From positions 28,732 through 92,731 of the forward strand of contig NZ_SORX01000010.1 in the NCBI RefSeq assembly GCF_004405125.1: 64,000 nt of DNA, given 5' to 3'. Positions 25,577-34,708 of this stretch are shown in pieces. The position numbers were made by a program, and so were the translations under genes. This DNA is from Jeotgalibacillus salarius (GTDB lineage: Bacteria; Bacillota; Bacilli; Bacillales; Jeotgalibacillaceae). How positions within the stretch are numbered: the first letter of the stretch is position 1; every line of letters begins with the position of its first letter. Under the pieces are notes generated by a model. That model ran no database searches. It saw nothing but the letters and a program-made list of their open reading frames with translations, and was not told where the DNA came from.

Positions 25577-26848
25577 ATGTATGTAAATATGTTCGAAGAG
25601 ATTGCAGATGTCATGCACCATGACTATTCAGGATTCCTTGATAAAAAAGGGTGGGATCAACCTGATTTGTTCAGGGAGCAGGTAGAGGCGCTTAACCCAG
25701 CTGATCCGGAATCACGTGCTGCATTTACAGCGATTGTGAATGATTATCTACTGGATTTCAGGGATAAGCACGTTTCATTTACTGCTGCTGATCAGAATGG
25801 AAGTCCTTCCGAGTGGGCTGGATTTAGAGTGAGAAGATATCGTGAGTTCCTGTACATCACTGAGTCTAAGGATACGCGTTTTCAAATAGGAGATAAAATC
25901 ATTTCAGTAGATGGGGAAAGTATCCCTCAGGCATCTGATACATTTGCAAGGAAGCTTTATCAGGAAAAAGAAGCGCGGCAGGATTGGAATCCGGTCATGC
26001 TTTCAGCTGGTGAAATTGAGGTGGAAAAAAGCTCGGGTGAACGGGCAATTTATGAGATACATAGAAAGAAAAAGCCGGTGTATACCCCTGAATACTCCTC
26101 AAGAGAAATTGGACCTGGTATTCACCTGATTAAGCTGACTGATTTTGGGGATCCGGATGCTGTGTATACACTGTTTAAAAAGCATGAAGAGTCATATCAA
26201 GCTGCGAAGGCACTGATCTTTGACGTGAGGGTCAACTATGGTGGGAGTGATTCAAGCTACTATCCTTTCATTCCGTTCATCTTTGGAGCTGAAGAAGTGG
26301 ATCCATATGAAATGAGTCCGGAAATGCTGTTTAATTGTACAGAGAAAACTGCACATAGCCAGCTTGAGGAATTAAAAGAAACGCTTAAGGTAGTAGAGGA
26401 AGAAGAGACACGGAAGATTTTGAAATTCTTTGAGGAGCAATGGCAGGAGAAGCGGGGAAGCGGATTTCAGCGATTCCCTTTTGAAAAGGTATTGCCTATG
26501 GAAAAATTAAGTGGTCATAGAAAGCCAGAGCAGATATTTATTCTTTCTGATCTCTACTGTGGAAGCTCAGGTGATTCATTTGTGGAAACAAGCAAATGGT
26601 CAGAGAAAGTAACGGTTATCGGCCGGCCCACAATGGGGATCAACGACTACAGCAATGTAGCTTCACTGGATATTGGAGAAGGTTTTACACTCGGCTATCC
26701 CACTTCGAAGCTGGTGTATCAGAATCCTGATCACTACCAGACAGGGCGGGGTATTGAACCTGATGTATATATTGAGTGGCGTCCTGAGCATCTGGAGCGG
26801 GATGTTGATTTGGAAGCAGTGATGGACCGGTTGAAGAGTGTGACATGA
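25577..26848 (+). CDS. S41 family (C-terminal processing-like) peptidase
   Basis: The 423-residue protein has a short PDZ-like region (about 85-150: FQIGDKIISVDGESIP), then a tail-specific protease fold. CGSSGDSF (about 325) carries the expected nucleophilic Ser, and VIGRPTMG follows. No signal peptide is visible, so the protein appears cytosolic, unlike CtpA. AAAGGGGAT precedes the ATG. Confidence 0.8.
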   Translation: MYVNMFEEIADVMHHDYSGFLDKKGWDQPDLFREQVEALNPADPESRAAFTAIVNDYLLDFRDKHVSFTAADQNGSPSEWAGFRVRRYREFLYITESKDTRFQIGDKIISVDGESIPQASDTFARKLYQEKEARQDWNPVMLSAGEIEVEKSSGERAIYEIHRKKKPVYTPEYSSREIGPGIHLIKLTDFGDPDAVYTLFKKHEESYQAAKALIFDVRVNYGGSDSSYYPFIPFIFGAEEVDPYEMSPEMLFNCTEKTAHSQLEELKETLKVVEEEETRKILKFFEEQWQEKRGSGFQRFPFEKVLPMEKLSGHRKPEQIFILSDLYCGSSGDSFVETSKWSEKVTVIGRPTMGINDYSNVASLDIGEGFTLGYPTSKLVYQNPDHYQTGRGIEPDVYIEWRPEHLERDVDLEAVMDRLKSVT

Positions 26849-26874
26849 GCATATAAAGGAAGCGGTGAGATTAG

Positions 26875-26952
26875 ATGAATAAAAAATTGTTGTATGGATT
26901 GATATTTGTAGCTGGTATCTTAGTCGGTGCACTGGTTATTCCGTTGTTTTAA
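26875..26952 (+). CDS. Tiny membrane peptide, 25 aa
   Basis: MNKKLLYGLIFVAGILVGAL then five more residues: a lysine-led single hydrophobic helix. GGTGAG lies 5 bases before the ATG, and the gene starts 27 bases after the S41 gene. No family was recognised. Confidence 0.45.
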   Translation: MNKKLLYGLIFVAGILVGALVIPLF

Positions 26953-27139
26953 TAACACAAAAGTGTAAGATATGGTCAGACGAAACAGTAAAAAAATGGT
27001 GCGGTTTATTGATCAGGAGCTATTACAAAAGAGTTAGTTATAAAACTTTTAAATATGTATATATAATTTAGAGGAACTTGACTGAGATGAATGGGCATCA
27101 ATTATTTTATGATAGTGACGGTAAAAAGGAGTGGTTTAT

Positions 27140-27643
27140 ATGTACGAATTAAAACTGATTGAAACGTATAAAACCGATCTTGAAAAATACTCCGTTGAGC
27201 AATTGAGATATTCTCCAGCTGTTGAAGCCTGGTCAATTAGTCAGGTGTATGATCATGTGATTGTGGTTGCCCACGAATACCTTGATCAGGTAGATACTTG
27301 TGCAACATTGAAAACAAAGCAAAAGTCAGGAAAAACTGATTTTGGAGAACAACTTTTTAAAAGAGGCAGCTTTCCCGCAATAAAAATAAAGCTGCCAGAT
27401 GAATTAAATGCACCCCCGAGTAATATCGATAGCAAAGAATTTCTTCAGAACAGGCTGACTGAGCTTTCTGAAAGAATGAAAATTTTAAGGGAAACGGCTG
27501 CTGAATCGAATCGGGAATATAAAATAAAACACGGAGGCTTCGGTTGGTTGAATGCACAGGAATGGTACGATCTGATCGGCATGCATTTCCGTCACCATAC
27601 TCGTCAAATTGAGGAAACGAATAAAAGTAATAGAAGTGAATAG
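27140..27643 (+). CDS. DinB-like protein
   Basis: The 167-residue protein is a four-helix bundle of the DinB/YfiT type. Metal-ligand histidines lie in YDHVIVVAHEYL and near the C-terminus in HFRHHTRQ. Relatives act as thiol-dependent (bacillithiol) S-transferases or as unknown detox proteins. AAAGGAG lies about 8 bases before ATG 27140. Confidence 0.75.
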   Translation: MYELKLIETYKTDLEKYSVEQLRYSPAVEAWSISQVYDHVIVVAHEYLDQVDTCATLKTKQKSGKTDFGEQLFKRGSFPAIKIKLPDELNAPPSNIDSKEFLQNRLTELSERMKILRETAAESNREYKIKHGGFGWLNAQEWYDLIGMHFRHHTRQIEETNKSNRSE

Positions 27644-27677
27644 AGGAAACCAATCATGAGAAACAGAAGGTGATTCA

Positions 27678-28331
27678 ATGTACACCAGCAAGAATAGTTA
27701 CTACTGGATATACTTTATCATTATATGTTCGTTGCTTTTATACGCTGGATATTTTTTAGGTGAAGAATTTCATTTATGGAGTTCATATGTTGGTATTACC
27801 GCAGGTGTTTTGGTATTACTCATCATTATCATTCCATTAACGGCATATTTGGCAGACAAGCTGATGAAATTCACAGCTGATAAAGATCTGCATGAAAAAC
27901 GTATGTTCAAATTTTCTCTGGCATTTATGATGGTGCTTCCTGTCGCATTGGTAGCGGGAACGATTTATAACGAATATCGCGAAAAAAACTTAACGAATGT
28001 ATTAGATTACAGCCCTGAACATGTAGAGGTTATGTTACTTGATTCGGAAGTAAGTTCAGTACAGTGGGAAGTTAGTCATGCTAAAGCTGCGAAGGAACTG
28101 TTCGATTTTCTCAAGCAGTATGATGTGAAAAAAATGAGAATGACCGAATGGGATACTGATGTTTCCGAAGAATCACGTTTTGTTTTCACCATCTACACAA
28201 AAAATGACATTATTGGTGCTTCTGTCTATGAGAACCGTTTAATCCTATATAATGAAGGTGAATATTATTCAGTAACAAATGGTCCGGTGGATATAGAGTG
28301 GATGGCAGATTATCGTGACAGATATAAATGA
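27678..28331 (+). CDS. Membrane protein with C-terminal soluble domain, 217 aa
   Basis: Three hydrophobic helices (about 9-28, 36-58, 76-95) are followed by a soluble domain of 120 residues (YSPEHVEVMLLDSEVSSVQWEV and FVFTIYTKNDIIGASVY). It follows the DinB gene by 34 bases. No family was recognised. Confidence 0.6.
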   Translation: MYTSKNSYYWIYFIIICSLLLYAGYFLGEEFHLWSSYVGITAGVLVLLIIIIPLTAYLADKLMKFTADKDLHEKRMFKFSLAFMMVLPVALVAGTIYNEYREKNLTNVLDYSPEHVEVMLLDSEVSSVQWEVSHAKAAKELFDFLKQYDVKKMRMTEWDTDVSEESRFVFTIYTKNDIIGASVYENRLILYNEGEYYSVTNGPVDIEWMADYRDRYK

Positions 28332-28350
28332 TGGGGATATTAGAGGACTG

Positions 28351-28370
28351 GTCGTGTGACAAACTCAATC
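28351..28370 (+). repeat. Palindromic 3'-end repeat, short remnant
   Basis: GTCGTGTGACAAACTCAATC matches the left arm of the 4838 copy. It lies 20 bases after a stop and 18 bases before the next ATG. Confidence 0.35.
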
Positions 28371-28388
28371 AGAAAGGAAGATCACATC

Positions 28389-28823
28389 ATGAAAGAAACC
28401 CATTTTTCTATCCATATCAATGCTTCAAAAGAGCGTGTGTGGAGTATTCTTTGGAACGATGAAACATTTCAGGACTGGGCAGATATCATCGACGAGGGTA
28501 CTTATATGAAGGGTGTCATGAAAGAGGGAAATGAGATCGAGTTCCTTTCATCAGTAAATGGATATGGGGTCACGAGTCTGATAGAGAAGCTGCGTCCTCA
28601 CGAGTATGTATTATTCAGGCATCGTGCTGACACAAAAGAAAGCGGACAGCAGGAACGGGATCAGGAGTGGACTGGCGGGAGGGAGAGCTATTCTCTTACG
28701 GAAGAAAACGGTGGAACACTTCTAGTCACTAAAACTGATATTCCAAAAGAACAGGAAGAGACGTTTGCGATCCGGCTACCGAAGGCATTGGAGCGGATTA
28801 AGGAGTTAGCGGAAGAAGAGTGA
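28389..28823 (+). CDS. SRPBCC (AHSA1-like) domain protein
   Basis: ATG 28389 follows AAAGGAAG; an upstream GTG is within the repeat remnant. The 144-residue protein has the START-like pattern: FSIHINASKERVWSILWNDETFQDWAD, then VTSLIEKLRPHEYVLFRH, and a C-terminal helix. It is expected to bind a small hydrophobic ligand. The role is unknown. Confidence 0.8.
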   Translation: MKETHFSIHINASKERVWSILWNDETFQDWADIIDEGTYMKGVMKEGNEIEFLSSVNGYGVTSLIEKLRPHEYVLFRHRADTKESGQQERDQEWTGGRESYSLTEENGGTLLVTKTDIPKEQEETFAIRLPKALERIKELAEEE

Positions 28824-28929
28824 GCGTGAACATTGTACGCGAGCCAGAGAAATATACACGAGACGCATTTGCTGAATCAATTGTTGATTGAATGATTCAT
28901 TATTCTGGTCTTAGGAGAGAAGATGAAAA

Positions 28930-29421
28930 ATGATTGAATTACGAAAAATAACCGGGGATAACATTGATGATGTAATAGCACTGGAAGTTGGAGAAGATCA
29001 GAAAGATTTAATCGCAACTAATAATCTCAGAAGCTTTGCGGACGCTCATATGTTAAACACAGACGGAATACCAGCGACTCCTTTTGGTATATATGCCGAG
29101 GGAGTTGCGATAGGTTTTTTAATGTACATTTATGATACCTTGGATCACGAATCATTTGAAAGTGAAGTATTTTACGGGAAGAAGAGCTATTTCATCTGGC
29201 ATATCATGATTGACAAAAGTTATCAGGGGAAAGGGTACGGCAAACTTGCCTTTGAAAAAATGTTGATGAATATTGATACTATGCCAGATGGAGAAGCAGA
29301 GTATGTAACCCTCTTTTATCGCACAGGTAATATAAAGGCTAAAACATTATACGCTTCATGTGGATTCGTAGATACTGGCATTATTCAGGATCATTCGATG
29401 TTAGCGATTAAAGATCTATAG
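28930..29421 (+). CDS. GNAT acetyltransferase (BltD/spermine-type)
   Basis: The 163-residue protein has acetyl-CoA loop YQGKGYGKLAFEKML and ASCGFVDTG. The N-terminus (IELRKITGDNIDDVIALEVGEDQ) and acidic MPDGEAEYV resemble Bacillus polyamine acetyltransferases. Polyamine activity is inferred. Confidence 0.8.
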   Translation: MIELRKITGDNIDDVIALEVGEDQKDLIATNNLRSFADAHMLNTDGIPATPFGIYAEGVAIGFLMYIYDTLDHESFESEVFYGKKSYFIWHIMIDKSYQGKGYGKLAFEKMLMNIDTMPDGEAEYVTLFYRTGNIKAKTLYASCGFVDTGIIQDHSMLAIKDL

Positions 29422-29433
29422 AAAAAATGAGAC

Positions 29434-29750
29434 ATGAAACGTAAAGCATTTGACTGGCGAATGGTTCAGTGTTTTCGCCATAGGTATAAGGCTTTGTTTA
29501 AGTACTGTATTCTAAAAGGGCTGCTATATACGGCCAGTGGATACACTGGGATAAAGATTTGCTGGTTCCTAATGGTATTGAATTAGAAATTCAATTTAAC
29601 CATGCTGGTTTATCTTTAACAGAGCGGCTAAAACAGGAAATTGGAGAGACCTATAAAATCAAATACATAACGTCTTCGAGTGCGAGGATTAATGAAGAAA
29701 AAGAAGTAACGTATAAGAAACATATTAAGATGAATGTGCACCTTCACTGA
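29434..29750 (+). pseudogene. Possible frameshifted gene remnant
   Basis: An ATG frame reads KRKAFDWRMVQCFRHRYKALFK and then loses natural pattern, while the neighbouring frame from about 29510 reads YSKRAAIYGQWIHWDKDLLV and a coherent GIELEIQFNHAGLSLTERLK to a TGA at 29748. A single indel near 29505-29530 would join them. There is no ribosome binding site. No family was recognised. The remaining 29751-29858 is non-coding. Confidence 0.3.
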
Positions 29751-29858
29751 CGGGTGATAGTGCACTCTACAATATATCCATTTTACAATAATAACTGTAT
29801 TATCCCGCTGTGTTTTGCCTATTCACTCATAACCGTTGTATGTACCTTTCATCAAAGC

Positions 29859-30302
29859 TCAAGACAAAGCTAATTCATAATGATAAAACTGAGTGTCTCT
29901 TTTATACCCATTCTTCTCATATAACCGTTGTGCCGACTCATTATCAGGTGCTGTACTCAAGCTGACACTGACGGCACCTGTTTCAATTGCGTATTCTTTC
30001 ACAGTATTCAGCAGCATTTCTCCAACTCCTTGCTTTCTAGCGGAGACATCTATGTATAAGTCGTTAAGAATCCAGGCTTTTTTCATAGAGATGGATGAGA
30101 AGGTAGGGTAGAGTTGAGTGAACCCGACATACCTGTTGTCTTCTTTTGCGACAAAAATGATCGAATCTTTATTTCTTAGACGCTGCTCGACATAAGCAGT
30201 GGCACCTTCTAAATCAGGGGACTGCTGATAAAATTCACGATACAGGTTAAATAATGCTGATACACCTTCCAAATCTTCTATTGCAGCCTGATAAATGTTC
30301 AT
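29859..30302 (-). CDS. GNAT acetyltransferase, 147 aa
   Basis: The acetyl-CoA loop is RKQGVGEMLL, and NESAQRLYEKNGY is the C-terminal motif. The N-terminal YREFYQQSPDLEGATAYVEQRL suits the YjaB/RimI-like set with small amine substrates. AAAGGAGCG precedes the ATG. Confidence 0.85.
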   Translation of the reverse strand: MNIYQAAIEDLEGVSALFNLYREFYQQSPDLEGATAYVEQRLRNKDSIIFVAKEDNRYVGFTQLYPTFSSISMKKAWILNDLYIDVSARKQGVGEMLLNTVKEYAIETGAVSVSLSTAPDNESAQRLYEKNGYKRDTQFYHYELALS

Positions 30303-30401
30303 TAAAAACGCTCCTTTTAGTTAAATGGGTATTATCCTGAACCCTCCTGATGATCATTTCACTTTCCTTGTAAATGCTGACCCTGCGACCGACTGAAACT
30401 C

Positions 30402-30617
30402 CTAAGTGAAACTCCTGCACGTCGTACAATAAGGCGTCGTATCTCCTCTTTTGATCACACCATTACATTGCGAACAGCGAAGGAATTGTGACTCCTCCTC
30501 AATGACATCGTTCCAACCCTTTGCCATCACGCGGCTGAATAAATTCATAGATTGTACATCGTATTTAAAATAGATCCAGATACCAAATGCACAGATAAAC
30601 AGAACGATCAGAATCAT
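30402..30617 (-). CDS. Membrane-anchored zinc ribbon protein, 71 aa
   Basis: ATG 30617 fits GGGAGTG. One helix (residues 1-18) is followed by RVMAKGWNDVIEEESQ and a CSQC...CTTC zinc ribbon at the C-terminus. No family was recognised. It is 19 bases downstream of the next small membrane gene on this strand, so they form a pair. Confidence 0.55.
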   Translation of the reverse strand: MILIVLFICAFGIWIYFKYDVQSMNLFSRVMAKGWNDVIEEESQFLRCSQCNGVIKRGDTTPYCTTCRSFT

Positions 30618-30636
30618 GTCATTCACTCCCGAATTT

Positions 30637-30870
30637 TTATTGTAAAGTCGAATTGTTTTTTTCTAGCCTTCTAAAAATAATATACAGGATCATTCCAACC
30701 GCACCTGCCGTTAAAGTCAGTATCCAAAAAAAATGCCTTTTAAATCCCATAAAATAATGATCCGAATCGTAGAAAACCCATATTGAAGCAATAAAGAAAA
30801 TTGTATAAATCACTGCGAATTCAATTTGATAGCCGCTAAAATCAGTCTGGTTTGCTATACTCCATCCCAT
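30637..30870 (-). CDS. Two-helix membrane protein, 77 aa
   Basis: AAAAGGAG precedes the ATG. Helices lie at about 16-34 and 47-66, and RRLEKNN forms the tail. It reads like a signal-less phospholipase_D-nuclease-N-type (PLDc_N) membrane domain (FFWILTLTAGAVGMILYIIFRR), which is tentative. Confidence 0.5.
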   Translation of the reverse strand: MGWSIANQTDFSGYQIEFAVIYTIFFIASIWVFYDSDHYFMGFKRHFFWILTLTAGAVGMILYIIFRRLEKNNSTLQ

Positions 30871-31051
30871 TGAATATGCTCCTTTTAAAAAATAGAGTGA
30901 ATTACAATAACGTTACTCTATTTCGAGCGATTGTGGTCAATATCCTTTCTTTAAATATATCATACATTTAGTGGAAATATTTCCTTATAATGAATGGTCG
31001 GTTGTGGTAGGGTAAAATGAAACCAATCTTTTATATAAAGGAGCAGGTAAT

Positions 31052-31522
31052 GTGATTGATCTATTCTTATACAATTGGCAGGTACGAGATGACTGGTTTG
31101 AGTGGTGTAAGTCTTTGCCTGAAGAAGAGCTGCATGCAGAGAGAAAGGGTGGAATGGGCAGCCTGTTTCAGAACCTGGTTCATATTATAGACTGTGAGCT
31201 TCTGTGGATGAAAGATCTCATAAAAGATCCAGTAACTTATGAACCACGGGAAATGATCAGCACTTTAGAGGATATTATTGTCTATTCGGATTTCACAAAA
31301 GATGTCACACAGCATGCACTTTCAACATGGAACGATGGAATTGAAAATAGAAGCATTCAGATTACCAGCAGGAATGGAAAGGTTCACTCTTTTACATACG
31401 AAAAGGTTATCAAGCACCTGATCACTCACGAGGTTCATCATATTGGTCAGTTATCCGTCTGGGCGCGGGAGATTGGCAGGAAGCCGGTTTCGTCAGACTT
31501 GATTGCCAGGGGTTATGAGTAA
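31052..31522 (+). CDS. DinB family protein
   Basis: The 156-residue protein starts from GTG after AAAGGAGCAGG. The metal triad is clear: LVHIIDCE and the C-terminal THEVHHIGQLSVWAREIG. Members include bacillithiol S-transferases and damage-inducible proteins. It is more typical of the family than the one at 27140. Confidence 0.9.
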   Translation: MIDLFLYNWQVRDDWFEWCKSLPEEELHAERKGGMGSLFQNLVHIIDCELLWMKDLIKDPVTYEPREMISTLEDIIVYSDFTKDVTQHALSTWNDGIENRSIQITSRNGKVHSFTYEKVIKHLITHEVHHIGQLSVWAREIGRKPVSSDLIARGYE

Positions 31523-31538
31523 AGGGGGGAGAGTCATT

Positions 31539-31637
31539 ATGAACAATCTCACAGCATCACAGGCAAAGTGAACTTGGCTACTGGGTACTATACTACTCGC
31601 CTTAGCATCCGCCTGAAGCGCAACGAAACGACAGTAA
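31539..31637 (+). pseudogene. Small membrane protein gene broken by two in-frame TGA codons
   Basis: A very strong AAAGGGGGGAG precedes an ATG that reads MNNLTASQAK, then TGA, then TWLLGTILLALASA (a clear membrane helix), then TGA, then SATKRQ and TAA. The frame keeps its coding character across both stops, so it looks recently inactivated. Confidence 0.45.
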
Positions 31638-31670
31638 AGCTTGAGACAACTTTGTCCCAAGCTCTACTGT
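31632..31670. terminator. Bidirectional hairpin between convergent genes
   Basis: Stem AGCTTGAGACAA with TTGTCCCAAGCT, one mismatch, sits between the broken membrane gene and the ABC permease end. T-runs are weak. Confidence 0.5.
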
Positions 31671-31685
31671 CATCTATTGAATCTA

Positions 31686-32915
31686 CTACGAACGAATCCA
31701 CTTCATCATGTCACCCATTGAAGCATTCTTCCCATACAGCAGGATGCCTACTTCAAAAATCTTTCCGGCAAGCTTCATGAATAACCACACGGACAGGATC
31801 AGGATGCTTATGCCGATTGCGATTTCAACCCATGGCCATTCCTCAAGCAGAGATAATCTCATAATCAGAACAGCAGGGGAGGTAAATGGGATATAGCTGC
31901 CGACCTGTGCTGCAATTCCGTTTGGGTCAGAAAGAATAGGTCCAATCAGAATGACTGGTGAAAACGGCAGCATCATCACTAAGCCCTGGAAGTTACTCGT
32001 TGAACTCATATCTTCGATCGTTGCACCAAGTCCGACAAACAAAGCAGCGAACAGCAGGTAGCCGATTAACGCAATAACAATCAGCAGGGCAAGCTCAGGT
32101 ACAAACAGATATTCCATGATTGGGAGGTCATTGAATCTCCAGATCACAAACGGGAATGCAATCAGGAGCCATACACCAACCTGTAGCATACCAAGCCAGA
32201 AGTAGCCGATAATTTTCCCTTGCATCAGGTCACTTGGCGTCAGTGAAGACAGGACGATCTCAGATACCTTTTCCTTCTTTTCCTGTGAAGCACTCTGGAA
32301 GATCATCATGCCAGTCATGACAATCGAGAATAAAATCAGTCCTGCGAATGCACCTGGAATGATACGTGCCAGTTCATTCAGTCCTGAATCAGCTGTAGCC
32401 TGCTCTGAGTCTGACAGTTCTTCTGCATTGAACTGCACACCGTTGGTCACAGCAGCCATCTGTTCATCAGATAATCCTGCATTCTGCAGATTCATCTGCT
32501 GCAGTGGTGCTGCTAGAAGCTGGACCTCACCTGCAAATGAGTCAGGCGTTTCATCTGTTGTGTAATAGGTGACCTGCCCATTACGCAATGCAGCCTCATC
32601 AAGCGCAAGGTACACTGCACTTTCATCCTCTTCTAAGCCTGCTTCCCATTCATCAGGGGAGGCGTTGACAACACTGGTTTCCCAGTTCAGATCAGCACTG
32701 GTGACGAAGGGTTCAATTTGTTCTGCCCAAATACCTGATGGATCTGATACGGAGACATTGACTGGATCATCATCACTGCCGGAACCTGATAATAGCGTCG
32801 GCAGGGTAGCGAATAAGATGAAAAGCACCGGTGTTAATAGAAGTGAGATCACAAACGACTTATTTTTGACATTACGCTTGAATTCCCAGCGGGCGACTTT
32901 TAAGCTGTTACGCAT
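31686..32915 (-). CDS. ABC-2 type permease (YhaP/NatB-like)
   Basis: ATG 32915 fits GAGGAGG with 9 bases spacing and overlaps the ATPase end by 8 bases. The 409-residue protein has a helix at 22-42, a large extracytoplasmic domain (about 45-180), then five or six helices. SASQEKKEKVSEIVLSSLTPSDLMQGKIIG is the conserved ABC-2 loop. It pairs with a YhaQ-like ATPase as an exporter, possibly for Na+ or peptides. Confidence 0.85.
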   Translation of the reverse strand: MRNSLKVARWEFKRNVKNKSFVISLLLTPVLFILFATLPTLLSGSGSDDDPVNVSVSDPSGIWAEQIEPFVTSADLNWETSVVNASPDEWEAGLEEDESAVYLALDEAALRNGQVTYYTTDETPDSFAGEVQLLAAPLQQMNLQNAGLSDEQMAAVTNGVQFNAEELSDSEQATADSGLNELARIIPGAFAGLILFSIVMTGMMIFQSASQEKKEKVSEIVLSSLTPSDLMQGKIIGYFWLGMLQVGVWLLIAFPFVIWRFNDLPIMEYLFVPELALLIVIALIGYLLFAALFVGLGATIEDMSSTSNFQGLVMMLPFSPVILIGPILSDPNGIAAQVGSYIPFTSPAVLIMRLSLLEEWPWVEIAIGISILILSVWLFMKLAGKIFEVGILLYGKNASMGDMMKWIRS

Positions 32916-33843
32916 ATTTTTCTTCCTCCTCTGCTGCAAGTGTCCGGTCTGAAGCGACATCAATAAAGATTTCATGAAGTGAAACCCGGTCGAGCCTGAA
33001 TTCCTCGATATGAATGTCTGCAGGCAGCTTGCGGATCCAATCCGCTGCTTTCAGGTTCTGATCCAGGAAGAGGACAGACACATTGTCATGCTGTTCAACC
33101 CGGTTCACAAACGGAATTGCCTGCAGTTTCTTCTCTTCATTTTGACCGTGAATTGTACATTTGAAGCTGGCGTACTGCCTTTTTACTTCATCCATTGTCC
33201 CACTGATGACTTCCCGTCCTTTATGAATCATAATCAGACGATCAGCCATTTCCTCTACCAGGTTCATCTGATGGGCAGAGAGGAGGATCGCAGTGCCATT
33301 TCTGGCGAGTTCCCGGATTTCTTCCTTGAACACTTCCTGACTGACAGGGTCCAGGCCTGAGAATGGTTCATCCAAAATCAACAGCTCCGGCTCGTGAATA
33401 ATAGAAGCAATGAATTGAACTTTTTGTCCCATTCCCTTGGACAGCTCTTCAATTGAAACCTTGTCTTTTCCTTCAAGACCAAACTTCTTCAGGTAAGATA
33501 AGGCGCGTTCCTTTGCTCTTTTGAGTGGATAGTCCTTGAGCTCTGCAAAGTAGAGAAGAATATCCATGATTTTTACGTTTTTATAAAGCCCGCGTTCTTC
33601 AGGCAGGTAGCCAATTTTGTGCTTCGGAATCTGACCTTCCTTCTCACCGTGGAATTTGATTGTTCCGTGGTCCGGATAGAGAATCCCCATAATACTTCTG
33701 ATGGTCGTTGATTTCCCGGCGCCGTTTGGACCGAGAAGGGCAGTGATTTCTCCCTTTCTTACGTTAAATGAAACGTCGTGAAGTACCTGCTGATCTTTAA
33801 ATGACTTTTGAAGGCTTTGGACGGTAAGTGCAATCTCAGACAT
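32908..33843 (-). CDS. ABC ATPase (YhaQ/NatA-like)
   Basis: The 311-residue protein has Walker A GPNGAGKST, signature IEELSKGMGQKVQF and Walker B LLILDEPFSGLD, then a C-terminal DUF4162 region (about 220-300). It overlaps the preceding ATPase gene by 8 bases, with GAAGGGGAA as ribosome site. It powers the permease at 31686. Confidence 0.92.
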   Translation of the reverse strand: MSEIALTVQSLQKSFKDQQVLHDVSFNVRKGEITALLGPNGAGKSTTIRSIMGILYPDHGTIKFHGEKEGQIPKHKIGYLPEERGLYKNVKIMDILLYFAELKDYPLKRAKERALSYLKKFGLEGKDKVSIEELSKGMGQKVQFIASIIHEPELLILDEPFSGLDPVSQEVFKEEIRELARNGTAILLSAHQMNLVEEMADRLIMIHKGREVISGTMDEVKRQYASFKCTIHGQNEEKKLQAIPFVNRVEQHDNVSVLFLDQNLKAADWIRKLPADIHIEEFRLDRVSLHEIFIDVASDRTLAAEEEEKYA

Positions 33844-34708
33844 CGACCATTTCCCCTTCCATTAAGATTTCCTGGATAATATCTTCCAGCTCAGGTATTT
33901 GTTCATCAACAATAACCAGGTTGTTTTGAGAAAGGTAAGTCATCGTGGCATCAGGCTGGTTTGATAAAATAACTTTCTTATAGGTCCGCTTGATTTCTCC
34001 CGGGACCCGACTTACTGGCGGCTCTTCCTTTAACCAGAACAGGCGGTAGGAGGAGGCGAGGGAGTCTTTTTCAAGCAGCTGTGACACCCGTCCTTTATTG
34101 ATAAATACAAGATAGTCAGCCAGTTTTTTAATATCATCCGCCTGATGGGAGGCAATCAAAACGGTTCTGTCGCCTTTTTCCATCAGCTCGAGTAAGAACT
34201 GAATAAAATAGTTTCTCGAAGGAATATCCATCGCAGCAGTTGGCTCATCTAGCATAAGAATAGAAGTGTTTTTCCCGAAGTTTAATGCAAGGTTTAACTT
34301 CGTCTTCACGCCGGGAGAAAGCTTCTGAACCTTCTTATTCAGCGGAATGTTCAGTTTTTCGGAGAATCTTCTGAACAGCGCTTCGTCCCATGAAGGATAG
34401 AGTTCTGCCATCAGGTTACGCAGCTGTTCACCTGTAAAAGCATCACAGCCAATCATCGTCTGAGCCTGGTAAGCAATTTGCTGCTTCCAGCTGTCATCTA
34501 CGTCTCTGACTGAATGACCATACACCTCGATTTCTCCGTTATCCTGCTTCACAAGGTTCATCATCATTTTGAAGAAGGTACTCTTGCCGGCACCGTTAGT
34601 TCCGACAACTGCCGTAACGGTCCCTTCTTCAATGGCAAGATCCGGTATGCTCAAATGAAAATCATCAATCGATTTCTCGAGATTTTTGATCACTAATGGA
34701 AAAGTCAT
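33836..34708 (-). CDS. ABC ATPase (YtrB-like)
   Basis: The 290-residue protein has Walker A GTNGAGKST, a degenerate signature KLSPGVKTKLNLAL and Walker B ILMLDEPTAAMD, as in YtrB-type subunits that pair with GntR regulators. It starts four bases before the end of the GntR gene. It probably works with the permease at 35107. Confidence 0.88.
   Translation of the reverse strand: MTFPLVIKNLEKSIDDFHLSIPDLAIEEGTVTAVVGTNGAGKSTFFKMMMNLVKQDNGEIEVYGHSVRDVDDSWKQQIAYQAQTMIGCDAFTGEQLRNLMAELYPSWDEALFRRFSEKLNIPLNKKVQKLSPGVKTKLNLALNFGKNTSILMLDEPTAAMDIPSRNYFIQFLLELMEKGDRTVLIASHQADDIKKLADYLVFINKGRVSQLLEKDSLASSYRLFWLKEEPPVSRVPGEIKRTYKKVILSNQPDATMTYLSQNNLVIVDEQIPELEDIIQEILMEGEMVDV

Noticed and set aside
30383..30405. 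CCCTGCGACCGACTGAAACT as another palindromic repeat copy
   Set aside because: Only a weak partial match to the left arm, and not placed after a + strand stop.
31539..31637. TGA read as tryptophan
   Set aside because: Nearby genes end in TGA normally, so recoding is not supported; decay is simpler.
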